Shown here in pieces: positions 54,888-63,882 of a stretch of 64,000 bases of DNA. A program made the translations under genes and the position numbers. The stretch spans positions 248,001-312,000 of the forward strand of contig NZ_JARFVA010000003.1 in NCBI RefSeq assembly GCF_029194005.1. Reading direction: 5' to 3'. This stretch comes from Flagellimonas okinawensis. Lineage in GTDB: Bacteria > Bacteroidota > Bacteroidia > Flavobacteriales > Flavobacteriaceae. Below the pieces are notes generated by a model. That model ran no database searches, was not told where the DNA came from, and saw nothing but the letters and a program-made list of their open reading frames with translations. The first letter of the stretch is position 1, and each line of letters starts with the position of its first letter.

Positions 54888-55085
54888 ATGCAAGAAGGAA
54901 CAGTAAAATTTTTTAACGAAGCAAAGGGTTTTGGTTTTATTCAGCCCAATGATTCCAATGATGATGTTTTTGTGCACCAAACTGGTCTCATAGATAAAAT
55001 CCGTGAAAACGATAAGGTGAAATATACAATGGAAAGAGGCCAGAAGGGCATGAACGCCGTAAATGTCGAATTATTGATCAATTAG
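54888..55085 (+). CDS. cspA: Cold-shock domain protein
   Basis: 65 residues, complete OB-fold with RNP1 KGFGFI and RNP2 VFVHQ. RNA chaperone. Tandem with the desaturase and followed by a terminator. Confidence 0.95.
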   Translation: MQEGTVKFFNEAKGFGFIQPNDSNDDVFVHQTGLIDKIRENDKVKYTMERGQKGMNAVNVELLIN

Positions 55086-55107
55086 ATTCTAGAATCCAAG
55101 AACAATA

Positions 55108-55135
55108 AAAACCATCTCTAAATGATGGTTTTTTT
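55108..55135 (+). terminator. Intrinsic terminator of cold-shock gene
   Basis: AAAACCATC hairpin with GATGGTTTT around a 7-base loop, followed by T-run, 22 bp after the stop. Confidence 0.85.
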
Positions 55136-55218
55136 ATGCGGTAAACTGTCCCAAAGCCCATTTAAACAGTTGGTATCCTAAAGGTATATTTTTCAAACAA
55201 ACGGGATTACCACGATCC

Positions 55219-56385
55219 ATGGTCAGGTTTATTCCGTACATAAGAATCAATAGTGCCCCTTTTCACTCAATCCTTGCCGAACCATTGGAGCAAAACAACA
55301 CTGAACCTGGAAAGTTTACTGAGAAATCCGATCCTGAGCGACTATATTTTATAGATGCGCTTCGTGCCTGGGCCATTTTGATGATGCTTCAGGGACACTT
55401 TGTGTCCGCATTATTGATGGAAAGCTATCGGGAAGATGGAGGTGCGACCTATTTCGTCTGGGCTTATCTCAGGGGAGTGACAGCACCCGTTTTCTTTACC
55501 GTATCGGGATTCATATTCACCTATTTGCTCTTCAAGCACTATGAAAAAGGATGGGCAAATCCCCGTATTAAGAAAGGATTCAAAAGAGGTGGCCTGCTCA
55601 TTCTCATCGGTTATGTGTTGCAGATCAAGTTCGGCCTATTGTTGAAAGGCTCGATCAATACCAGTTTTGATATTGTCCATGTCCTACAATGTTTGGGACT
55701 CTCTATGATCTTGATCATTGTCCTTTATTTGACCACCCATAAGTTCAGCAAATACGTATTTCAAATCTTTTTGGGCTCCATTACCATCTTGCTCTTCCTC
55801 TCCAATGGCACCTTGGGCCAATGGGAGTACAGTTTCCTGCCCGACTGGTTCTCCAATTATATCACACGGGAAAATGGTTCCGTTTTTACCATGGTGCCTT
55901 GGTTTGGTTTTGCAACGGCAGGTGGGTGCATTTCGGGGTTTTTCCAATCCAATCTCACCAAAAAGGGGTTCTACCCCAAAGCATTTTTGATCATCCTGTC
56001 CATCGGCATCCTATTGATCTTCCAATCCTATGAGTCAATAAGGGACCTAGTAAGCTTGACTGAAATCCGTTTTTTTCATAGTGCACTTGACGACAGTTAT
56101 CTTTTTGCCCGTTTGGGCGTGGTCCTTGTGGTCTTTGCGCTATTCATTTTTTTGAGAAATATTTTAAACCACAAGATCATTAATGATATTGGGCAAAACA
56201 CATTGGCCATTTATATCCTGCATGCTATAGTCCTCTACGGTAGTATTACAGGATATGGCCTGAGCAGGTATTACCATCACTCCCTCTCTCTTTCACATGT
56301 TGTCCTTGGGGCAGTCCTTTTTCTTATCGTTATTTGTTCCGTGGTCCTAATGGCCGATAGGAAAGTAAAGCGGCTTTTTAGCTAA
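55219..56385 (+). CDS. Membrane acyltransferase (DUF1624/HGSNAT-like)
   Basis: 388 residues, about ten membrane segments. RLYFIDALRAWAILMMLQGH and APVFFTVSGFIFTYLLFKHY are the N-terminal signature of the heparan-alpha-glucosaminide N-acetyltransferase-type domain. Adds acyl groups to a surface polymer or sugar. A decayed partial copy lies at 13805-14300. Confidence 0.85.
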   Translation: MVRFIPYIRINSAPFHSILAEPLEQNNTEPGKFTEKSDPERLYFIDALRAWAILMMLQGHFVSALLMESYREDGGATYFVWAYLRGVTAPVFFTVSGFIFTYLLFKHYEKGWANPRIKKGFKRGGLLILIGYVLQIKFGLLLKGSINTSFDIVHVLQCLGLSMILIIVLYLTTHKFSKYVFQIFLGSITILLFLSNGTLGQWEYSFLPDWFSNYITRENGSVFTMVPWFGFATAGGCISGFFQSNLTKKGFYPKAFLIILSIGILLIFQSYESIRDLVSLTEIRFFHSALDDSYLFARLGVVLVVFALFIFLRNILNHKIINDIGQNTLAIYILHAIVLYGSITGYGLSRYYHHSLSLSHVVLGAVLFLIVICSVVLMADRKVKRLFS

Positions 56386-56430
56386 GACCGGTTGTGCCAA
56401 GGGTTCCCAATATTGCCCATCATGTGTGGT

Positions 56431-56825
56431 TCATTCCTTTTCCTTTCTGGACGAAGCCAAAATCACAATGGCCAGCGACAGGACAATAAACCCCAAGGAA
56501 GCCCATTCTGGAAAGCTATAATGATGTGCGAGTATCAACTTGACCACGACAAAGCCCAATATTGCCACCTGACTATATTTGAGGTGGTGGAACCTGTTGA
56601 TCATGTGGAAAGGAAAAAGTTCATCGATTGGAGTCCCAAAATGGCAAACATATTGGAACTGAAGACCAAAAAGGGATCCGAGGCAATGGCCAAGTTGGCG
56701 GGAACACTGTCCAACGCAAAGAGGACATCGGAAAACTCGATAATCACCAAGGCGACGAACAATGGTGTGGCCGCAGTAATGTGGTGAAGTTTGATAAAAA
56801 ACTTCTGGCCCTGCTTACTGAATTA
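56431..56825 (-). pseudogene. TerC-family membrane protein remnant
   Basis: The minus strand reads TAATPLFVALVIIEFSDVLF, ALDSVPANLAIASDPF, then after a one-base frameshift near 56605 MINRFHHLKYSQVAILGFVV and ASSRKEKE with a stop at 56431. This is the C-terminal half of TerC (Alx-like), with the conserved Asp pair. The N-terminal half is absent and a stop stands just upstream of 56825. Confidence 0.75.
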
Positions 56826-56934
56826 TAGTTCTTCTTTTAAATCTCTCCCAGATTCCTTAAATTCAGCAAAAGCTATTGGATATACATATCGCAAAACCAA
56901 TGACACTTCATATAATCAACCTTGCATCTGGCGT

Positions 56935-58245
56935 ATGTACCTTTTAAAGAACTTTATGCCCAAGATTGGTGATGGCACCAATCCTTTTGGAAAACGTTCT
57001 TTGAAAATATTCAGACTCCTTCTTCCCTACTTGATAAGTGCTGGACTTTCTTTTTTGATTTTTAAAGTCCACATGTTGGTCGAGGTCGACAGTATGCTCA
57101 ACGAAAAAAACGATGTGATTTCAAACGGGTTCCTTACTTCACAGATAACTTATCATAAGGAATTTGCCCCCTTTGCCCGAAGGCCATTGACCACCTTATT
57201 GGTGGAACAGGTGTCAAACGGCTTAGGGATCACTTTGGGCAAGGCCTTTGTATGGGTCAATTTTTTCTTATTGTTCCTAGCTGGGGTATTGTTGTTCCGT
57301 TTTTCAAGGGAAATGGGTTCTGGATATGTAAAAGGCATTATGAACATCATTTTTTTCTTCTTGTCATTTTCGGTGTTGTTCGCCTTTTTTCCACCTATCT
57401 TCAGTTATGATGAACCGTTGCAGTACTGCTTGCTCTTTGCAGGTATGACCTGTTTCCTTAGAAGACAATGGATGGGTTACGTACTTTGGTTCACAGCTGC
57501 GATGATAGCCCGGGAGAACACAGCTTTTTTGATTCCGGGTCTTTTGGCCTTTCTTCCGGACCTTCACCCTAAAGGTCACAGACTCTATTCCTCGGAACAC
57601 TTATTGGATTACCTTTTGATCGGCTCGCCCATACTGATCTATGCGGCGTTCCTTGTATTTTTTATGGAATGGAATGGTCTATGGATACCGACACAAATGG
57701 AATTTCAGGACAGGTTGCTTTCTATTAAGGAAAATTTCAGGGATGCCCAAAGCTCTATCGAAACTTTGATCTCTATCGTCTTGACCTTGGGGATGTTCGT
57801 TTACTTCATCTTCGGTCCAATTGGCCATGCCCCCAAGAAGACAGAGAAAAAGTTTGTCCGGGCATTTGTGCTGAGCTGTTCCGTAAACACCGTTGCCGTT
57901 CTCGTGGGGGCTTTGGCAAGGGAAGCCAGGTTGTTCTCCCTTCCACTTATCTTTTTATGGCCCATAATGGGACAATATTGTTCCATGGAAATTTCCTTGT
58001 TGCTCTCCTATAAGACCTATGTTGCTTGTTTTTCAAGATTAAAGTATATGGCCCTTTTAGGCATCCTGACCCTTTTGAACTATCTCGTTTCCTTTAAAGT
58101 GTACCAACCCAGTTCGCACCCTGCCGACAACTACTTCAACGAATATCTTTTCACCGCACTGATGATTATGTATGTACACTATTTATTAAGACAATATACT
58201 AGGCACGATGCTTTGGAGGTCACTCCTACTTCATTTTCGCTATAA
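56935..58245 (+). CDS. Polytopic membrane protein of unknown function
   Basis: 436 residues, about eleven hydrophobic segments. The arrangement and an ARENTAFLIPG motif in a luminal-like loop resemble GT-C-type or polymer-processing membrane proteins, but no family is certain. Start at MYLLKNFMPKIGDG; the frame is open 48 codons upstream, overlapping the TerC relic. Function unknown. Confidence 0.6.
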   Translation: MYLLKNFMPKIGDGTNPFGKRSLKIFRLLLPYLISAGLSFLIFKVHMLVEVDSMLNEKNDVISNGFLTSQITYHKEFAPFARRPLTTLLVEQVSNGLGITLGKAFVWVNFFLLFLAGVLLFRFSREMGSGYVKGIMNIIFFFLSFSVLFAFFPPIFSYDEPLQYCLLFAGMTCFLRRQWMGYVLWFTAAMIARENTAFLIPGLLAFLPDLHPKGHRLYSSEHLLDYLLIGSPILIYAAFLVFFMEWNGLWIPTQMEFQDRLLSIKENFRDAQSSIETLISIVLTLGMFVYFIFGPIGHAPKKTEKKFVRAFVLSCSVNTVAVLVGALAREARLFSLPLIFLWPIMGQYCSMEISLLLSYKTYVACFSRLKYMALLGILTLLNYLVSFKVYQPSSHPADNYFNEYLFTALMIMYVHYLLRQYTRHDALEVTPTSFSL

Positions 58246-58745
58246 AAAATTGCCCGAAAAGATTGTTTTTTGGATAAAAGGGCGTGAGTTCCAGGTTTCA
58301 GGCTCAAGTTTCTTGAATACTTAAAAACATTTTAGGGTCAGGTTTCAATATCTTGACGATGGTTTTCCTTTCTTATAGACCATTGACCTTTTGAACAAAC
58401 TTCAGTGTCCATCAACCTCACTACGCATCATTTTTACTGGCGTTTGACGCATTTCAGTTCTTAAAAGGATAATAATAAGATTCTTGTAGTTACCTGCATT
58501 TCCCATATCATATTTGGTATAAAAGTCCTGGCCTTAGGAACAATGATTAAATTAAATAGTTCCCCTTTGTTTTTAATGAAATTTTTTTCTTTTTCAACAC
58601 TACCACAAATCGACCCCTTGTACAGAAAGGTTGTACAATTCTCAAAAAATAGAATTGCTTATCGTGAATCCCTTATGTTTCGCACGAAAGAGGAAATATC
58701 AAGATCAAGGACTCCCCCTTTAAGTCATTGTAATAATTTAAGCAT
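58246..58745. other. Intergenic, nothing recognised
   Basis: A+T-rich. A 68-codon ORF at 58543 is not supported. The right end holds the AbiEi operator. Confidence 0.3.
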
Positions 58746-58768
58746 ATAATCGGAAATAATCCGATTAT
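58746..58768. promoter_or_regulatory. Inverted repeat at AbiE promoter
   Basis: ATAATCGGA-AATAA-TCCGATTAT, perfect 9-bp arms, 20 bp before the AbiEi ATG. AbiEi antitoxins of this type bind inverted repeats and repress their own operon. Confidence 0.7.
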
Positions 58769-58787
58769 CATGTGAAAAAACATCAAT

Positions 58788-59393
58788 ATGGATTTTAGAG
58801 CATTAGTAAAGGAATATGCCGAAGGCCCAATATCAAGACACCTGATTCTGGGGCTACTACATGAGTATCAAAGTCCGAACGACAAAATCAGTGGATTGAT
58901 CAAAAACAAGGAACTTATTTCCATTAGAAGAGGTCTTTATGTCATAGGCCCCAAAATAGACCTGCCGTCACCCGAGCCTTTTTTGATAGCCAATCACCTA
59001 AGAGGGCCAAGTTATGTGTCATTGGAATCTGCTTTGTTTTATTGGAACATCATTCCGGAGCGCTCCTATGAAATAAGTTCCGTAACCCTAAAAACCTCCA
59101 AAACCTATAAAATCCCTGTTGGGCGGTTCAGTTACCGACACTTAAAAACTCCTTATTATTCATATGGCCTAAAAAGTGTAGCTTACTCCAATAAACAAAC
59201 TATCATTATTGCTTCTCCGGAGAAGGCCATATGCGACAAAATTGTCCTGACCGCAGGTATCAATCTTAGAAGTATCAGTCAAACCAGAGTATTGTTATTG
59301 GAAGATTTCCGAATGGACATCGAAGTACTGCGTACATTGGATACGCAGGCCATGGAAGCATGGATAGAAAATGCACCAAAAAAAATAGCTTAA
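58788..59393 (+). CDS. AbiEi-family antitoxin/transcriptional regulator
   Basis: 201 residues. N-terminal winged helix (ILGLLHEYQSPNDKISGLIK, then ISIRRGLYVIG) and AbiEi C-terminal domain (SPEKAICDKIVLTAG). Represses the operon and antagonises the AbiEii nucleotidyltransferase; type IV toxin-antitoxin with abortive-infection activity in some hosts. 28 bp before the toxin gene. Confidence 0.88.
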   Translation: MDFRALVKEYAEGPISRHLILGLLHEYQSPNDKISGLIKNKELISIRRGLYVIGPKIDLPSPEPFLIANHLRGPSYVSLESALFYWNIIPERSYEISSVTLKTSKTYKIPVGRFSYRHLKTPYYSYGLKSVAYSNKQTIIIASPEKAICDKIVLTAGINLRSISQTRVLLLEDFRMDIEVLRTLDTQAMEAWIENAPKKIA

Positions 59394-59421
59394 AAACCCT
59401 CATCCAAACCCTAGTTGCCTT

Positions 59422-60274
59422 ATGATCAAAGAATGGATTGCTGAATATGGCCCAAAAAATGAAGAAGAGGTACTGTCCGCATTGCGTGAAATCATGCAGG
59501 AAATTACCCTGGCAGGTCTATCAGATTTTTACGAAAAGGCCGCTTTTTATGGGGGAACCGCCCTGCGAATCTTTTATGGCCTTGATCGATTTTCAGAGGA
59601 TTTGGATTTCTCCCTACTACAACCTGATCCCAATTTTTCCATTGAGCCCTATTTCAAAGCCATTGTGGATGAATTCAAATCATTGGGGCTCAATGTCAGC
59701 ATAAAGGAAAAACAAAAAGCTGAAAATTCCTCGATCGACTCCGCTTTCTTGAAAGCTGAAACCATATGGCAAGAAATTGTGTTGGAGGACATCATCAAGG
59801 AAACCGGGGTCCGTTCCAACAAGACCTTAAAAATAAAAATAGAAGTGGGCCGAATGCCCCCTTTACATTTCAGCACCGAAGAAAAGCTGCTACTTCGTCC
59901 ATTTTCCTTTTATGTGAAATGTTACACTAAACCCAGCCTATTTGCAGGGAAAGTCCATGCCCTACTTTTCAGAAAGTGGAAAGATAGGGTAAAGGGAAGG
60001 GATTGGTATAATCTGGAATGGTACATTAAAAAGGGTATTGATCTGGATACCGATCACTTTTTGGCTAGAGCCAAAGATACGGGTAACTGGAAAGAAGACA
60101 GCATTTCACCCGAGGATATCATGGAATTGCTCCATAAAAAAAATCGAATCCGTTTCTTTTAAAAGTATCAAGGAGGATGTCGTAAGGTTTATTAAAAATG
60201 ATGAAGTTTTAAATATTTGGGGGCCTGAATATTTCAATGACCTAATAGAGAAAATCAAATTCAAGAATACTTAA
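59422..60274 (+). pseudogene. AbiEii-family nucleotidyltransferase toxin, C-terminal frameshift
   Basis: GGT motif FYGGTALRI at 44-46 and SEDLDFS (Asp60, Asp62), plus the C-terminal lobe (KVHALLFRKWKDRVKGRDWY). The frame ends at 60162 after a run of eight A (60136-60143). With seven A the frame continues SVSFKSIKEDVVRFIKNDE to TAA at 60272-60274, ending like family members (EYFNDLIEKIK). The active-site part is intact, so the 246-residue product may still work; the shift could also be a sequencing error or slippage site. Confidence 0.8.
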
Positions 60275-60553
60275 TGTGTTAGGATATTTGGAAGAATGGT
60301 GGGTTTAAAAAGAGTTGCTTTAAAGGTCCAAAAAAAGAATGAAAAATCTATGCCATAAAATGGAATTAAAAAATACACATTTACAACACAGAAATAGTAA
60401 TCCTAGCCTTATTGAAACCAAAACTTCATTTTACACTAAAATCCATCATTTTTAATGTTAAAAAGGTTAAAATTTGTTAAAAGGTGAGCAATTCGGTGCC
60501 TCTTGATTTTACCCCTCTCGGAAGCCCTGAAAAATCGGCTCTTCTGGTAAAAA
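60275..60553. other. A+T-rich junction before tRNA scar
   Basis: No gene. Marks the probable right end of the accessory region. Confidence 0.3.
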
Positions 60554-60575
60554 GTTCGAGTCCCGTCCAGACCGC
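60554..60575 (+). other. tRNA 3'-end fragment (probably tRNA-Asp), likely att scar
   Basis: GTTCGAGTCCCGTCCAGACC plus GC, 22 nt. It has the T-loop, T-stem 3' side and acceptor 3' side of a tRNA whose 5' side would begin GGTCTGG, as I recall for tRNA-Asp in Bacteroidota. The sequence before it cannot pair as a T-stem, so no complete tRNA exists here. A terminator follows directly. Confidence 0.6.
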
Positions 60576-60604
60576 AAAAAGCTCCGAGAAATCGGAGCTT
60601 TTTT
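60576..60604 (+). terminator. tRNA-type terminator
   Basis: AAGCTCCGA-GAAA-TCGGAGCTT followed by T-run, directly after the tRNA 3' fragment. Confidence 0.85.
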
Positions 60605-61093
60605 GTTTTGAACCATTTGCTCCCACAATCACCGGACAGCTAAATCCAAAGAATTTCTATATTTATTTACAGTCCAAGTGCCCTATCTAATTTATTTGGA
60701 CCTATTTTTTGATACAGTCAAACATCTTATCGTTTGAGCAAAGCTCTTCTTCATCGAACCCCTATATTGCTGATAATCAAAAATAGTACAAAACAAAACA
60801 TATGAAGATTTAAAAACAGGGCCAAGATGGCAGGGACAGAGTTGGGTAAAGGTTTCATCTATGTGATTTCAGAAATCAATAACTGACGTAAACATTACTC
60901 GATGTAATCATCATGCAGGGCAAGGTGATTTGTATCCAATGTTCGATAGCTACAGGGGTAACAGGTATTGACCATCTAACCTTGAGGAGAATTTCAGACT
61001 TTTTTTGGTGCAAAGAAATAGTTTCAACATCCACGTAAAGCAACATGAACTATGGCTTTACAAACGTTATTAAAATCTTAAACCCCAGTATTA
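60605..61093. other. Intergenic, nothing recognised
   Basis: A+T-rich; no ORF or repeat supported. Confidence 0.3.
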
Positions 61094-61125
61094 TTGGGAT
61101 TTATAGACGGTTTTACTTACCTTTG
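61094..61125 (+). promoter_or_regulatory. Bacteroidota-type promoter
   Basis: TTG at 61094-61096 and TACCTTTG at 61118-61125, spaced 21 bases, match the TTG/TAnnTTTG consensus of the main sigma in this phylum. A 33-codon ORF begins with ATG at 61131, almost at the expected start of transcription. Drives the GNAT-rpsU unit, at least in part. Confidence 0.55.
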
Positions 61126-61376
61126 CACCGATGAACGTCAAGCTCCACGAGAGAAAGAATTGCAGAATCCTGAGTTTTCATTATCTGGTATTCAGAAACC
61201 AGCCGGATAAGTTCATTCCGCCTACCCTTTAATTACCTCTCCCTTTATTGGGAATTCAACCCTGTTGTCCAGGGGATTGGAAAAATTAACTTTTTCCGGC
61301 ATTTCCTTTTTTGCCCTTTTTAAATCTATCAACTAAAAACAAAAAAATTAGAACCGTTATCGTTCAAAATAAAAGC

Positions 61377-61820
61377 ATGGTAATCAAGACCTACGATGCC
61401 TATACCAGACTTTCAACTATGGAAGCTGACCGTTATGCCAATTTTCTATTCGAAAACCAAGAAGGCAAAAAGGCTACCAAGCAAGCCATTAGAAAAGCTA
61501 TACAATATTCCACCAAGGACATTCCCGGATTGGGCGGTTATGTGTTTGCCATGGAGGATAAGGATGAAATTTTGGGTTTGGCCGTGGTGAACAAAACAGG
61601 TATGGGAGATTATATTCCTGAAAATTTTCTGGTGTTTTTTGTAATACACAGGGAACATAGGGGGTACGACATCGAAAAAAAATTATTGGACTATACGCTA
61701 CAATATTGCAAAGGGGATGTTGCCATACACATAACCAGCGAAAACCAATATCCCAACAAAGAATTTTTTGAAGAGAAAGGGTTCCACACAACCCATTTAG
61801 AAATGAGATTGAACAGATAA
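61377..61820 (+). CDS. GNAT-family N-acetyltransferase
   Basis: 147 residues from MVIKTYDAYTRLS. GNAT fold with LVFFVIHREHRGYDIEKKLL (acetyl-CoA loop HRGYDIE in place of the usual RGxGxG) and a C-terminal FFEEKGFHT beta. Substrate unknown. The S21 gene follows 8 bp later. Confidence 0.75.
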   Translation: MVIKTYDAYTRLSTMEADRYANFLFENQEGKKATKQAIRKAIQYSTKDIPGLGGYVFAMEDKDEILGLAVVNKTGMGDYIPENFLVFFVIHREHRGYDIEKKLLDYTLQYCKGDVAIHITSENQYPNKEFFEEKGFHTTHLEMRLNR

Positions 61821-61828
61821 ATCATTAT

Positions 61829-62026
61829 ATGCTAAAAATAGAAGTAAAACCCGGCGAAAGTATTGAGAGAGCCTTAAAGCGCTACAAAAGAAAATATAGG
61901 AATACCAAGCGTTTGGATCAAATCAGAGATCGCCAAGAATACACGAAAAAATCTGTAGCGCGCAGAAAAACATTAAAAAAAGCGCAATACAAGGAACAAT
62001 TCCTGAGAGAACAGGATGACCAATAA
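61829..62026 (+). CDS. rpsU: Ribosomal protein S21 paralogue 2
   Basis: 65 residues, MLKIEVKPGESIERALKRYK... with basic middle (RNTKRLDQIRDRQEYTKKS). Related to the S21 at 52801 more than to what I recall as the common flavobacterial form. Follows the GNAT gene by 8 bp. No SD before its ATG. Confidence 0.92.
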   Translation: MLKIEVKPGESIERALKRYKRKYRNTKRLDQIRDRQEYTKKSVARRKTLKKAQYKEQFLREQDDQ

Positions 62027-62054
62027 CATTAAAACAAAAAGTATCAACAACAAA

Positions 62055-62246
62055 ATGAGACTTTCAAGAATTAAAAGGGAAACCAAATATGAAAAACGCT
62101 ATAGTGTTAAAATGGGAGAACTTACGACCCGTGTGACATACATTAAAAGGTATGTTATGGGATTGCCCATTCGCACTTTGCACAAATACCGTGAGACTTA
62201 CAACGGAAAAATCAAAGATTGCAAGGAATGTAATGTATTAGCTTAA
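62055..62246 (+). CDS. Small basic hypothetical protein
   Basis: 63 residues from MRLSRIKRETKYEKRYS; a frame-open ATG at 62016 would overlap rpsU by 11 bases. Strongly basic, with a C-terminal KDCKECN. Probably cotranscribed with rpsU; a nucleic-acid-binding role is suggested only by charge. Confidence 0.55.
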   Translation: MRLSRIKRETKYEKRYSVKMGELTTRVTYIKRYVMGLPIRTLHKYRETYNGKIKDCKECNVLA

Positions 62247-62296
62247 CATCAACCATTTATAATCTTAATTAATTATTTAACCTTTTAATAAAAACA

Positions 62297-63103
62297 ATGA
62301 AAGTATTGGTTATTGGCGCAGGTAACATGGGGCTTACCTATGCCACAGGTATGTCTAAATCCAAACTGTTGAAAAAACGCAACATTATGGTACTGGACAA
62401 ATCAAAAGAAAAATTAGAAGAAGTAGGAAAAATAGCCTATTTCGATGCCATGGACAAAGTTGAGGATTGTGTACCACAGGCAGACATCATCTTTTTGGCC
62501 GTAAAGCCATATCATGCAGAAGACTTATTCAAACGCATGAAAAGTTTGGTCAACCCGGAACAACTTTTTATATCTATCATGGCCGGTGTTACCATAAATT
62601 ACATTCAAGAATCACTTGGCATCAAAAAAGTGGTAAGGGCCATGCCCAATTTACCGGCACAGGTAGGCAAAGGACTCACAAGTTATGTTTCTGCCGAAGA
62701 AGTATCCCGCTTGGAACTCTTTATGGTAGAAGGTCTTTTGGACACTACTGGTAAATCCTTAAGGGTAAAAAACGAAAAGTTTATCGATGCCTCAACTGGA
62801 ATATCCGGTAGTGGACCGGCATACGTATTCTACTTTATGCAGAGCATGATGGAGGCCGCCCTACAAATGGGATTCTCTGAAAACGTATCCAAAGTTTTGG
62901 TAAGCCAGACTTTTACAGGTGCAGTAGAGCTGTTCAACCAGAACAACCTGAACCCGGATACTTGGATGGAAAGGGTAGCATCCAAAGGTGGAACTACTAG
63001 GGCCGCCCTAGATTCCATGGAAGACAACAACGTAAACGAATTAATTAAAGAAGCCGCCTTTGCAGCATTTGGAAGAGCTGTGGAACTAGGCGAAGAATAC
63101 TAA
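62297..63103 (+). CDS. proC: Pyrroline-5-carboxylate reductase
   Basis: 268 residues. NAD(P)-binding GAGNMG at 7-12 and the C-terminal signature GISGSGPAYVFYFMQSMMEA. Last step of proline synthesis. First of proC-proB-proA, 3 bp before proB. Confidence 0.95.
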   Translation: MKVLVIGAGNMGLTYATGMSKSKLLKKRNIMVLDKSKEKLEEVGKIAYFDAMDKVEDCVPQADIIFLAVKPYHAEDLFKRMKSLVNPEQLFISIMAGVTINYIQESLGIKKVVRAMPNLPAQVGKGLTSYVSAEEVSRLELFMVEGLLDTTGKSLRVKNEKFIDASTGISGSGPAYVFYFMQSMMEAALQMGFSENVSKVLVSQTFTGAVELFNQNNLNPDTWMERVASKGGTTRAALDSMEDNNVNELIKEAAFAAFGRAVELGEEY

Positions 63104-63106
63104 ATC

Positions 63107-63877
63107 ATGTATAAAGAACTAGTGGTCATCAAAGTAGGAACCAATGTGATGACCAATAAAGACAACAGAATTGTAAGACCCGTGCTCAACAATTTGGTAC
63201 AACAAATTGCAGAGCTTTATGAAAGGGATATCATGACCATTTTGGTCTCCTCTGGATCGGTAATCGCCGGTAAAGAGGTTTTGGGTAAAGCAAAAATCAA
63301 AGATAAGACCCAACGCAGACAGGTATATTCTGCGATTGGGCAGCCCAGAATGATGAGACATTATTACAACATCTTTAATGATTATGGTATGAAATGTGCC
63401 CAAGTACTGCCCACTAAAAGGGATTTTAATCCCGGGGTTCACAGGGACAACATGATCAACTGCCTCGAAGGCCTACTTTCGGAAGGGGTAATACCTATTG
63501 CCAATGAGGACGATGCAGTTTCCGTGTCCATGTCCATGTTTTCGGACAATGATGAGCTGGCCACATTATTGGCTCAGCTTATGAAGGCCGATAAATTGAT
63601 TCTGATGACGGATATCGATGGCCTGTACGATGGACACCCAGAACAAGAAGATTCCAAGGTAATCGATAAGGTAGAACCAAAAGAAGACTTGGATAAGTAT
63701 ATAAAAGAAGGAAACAAGGAAGAAGGTGAAGGCCGTGGTGGCATGGGCTCAAAATTGAACTATGCTCAAAAAGCCGCTGCCAATAACATTCCATCCTACA
63801 TTGTGAATGGAAAGAGAGACAACGTCATTTTAGATGTTATAGAAGGAAAAAACGTAGGAACAGAAGTTTCAAAATAA
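63107..63877 (+). CDS. proB: Glutamate 5-kinase
   Basis: 256 residues, amino-acid kinase fold without the C-terminal PUA domain. Signature VIKVGTNVM at start, SSGSVIAGKE, and GRGGMGSKLNYA. First step of proline synthesis; the short form is usual in this phylum. Confidence 0.95.
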   Translation: MYKELVVIKVGTNVMTNKDNRIVRPVLNNLVQQIAELYERDIMTILVSSGSVIAGKEVLGKAKIKDKTQRRQVYSAIGQPRMMRHYYNIFNDYGMKCAQVLPTKRDFNPGVHRDNMINCLEGLLSEGVIPIANEDDAVSVSMSMFSDNDELATLLAQLMKADKLILMTDIDGLYDGHPEQEDSKVIDKVEPKEDLDKYIKEGNKEEGEGRGGMGSKLNYAQKAAANNIPSYIVNGKRDNVILDVIEGKNVGTEVSK

Positions 63878-63882
63878 CAGTA

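Noticed and set aside
56392..56787. 131-codon plus-strand ORF
   Set aside because: Covers the minus-strand TerC relic, which explains the open frame.
60484..60690. 68-codon plus-strand ORF
   Set aside because: Reads through the tRNA fragment and terminator, so it is not a gene.
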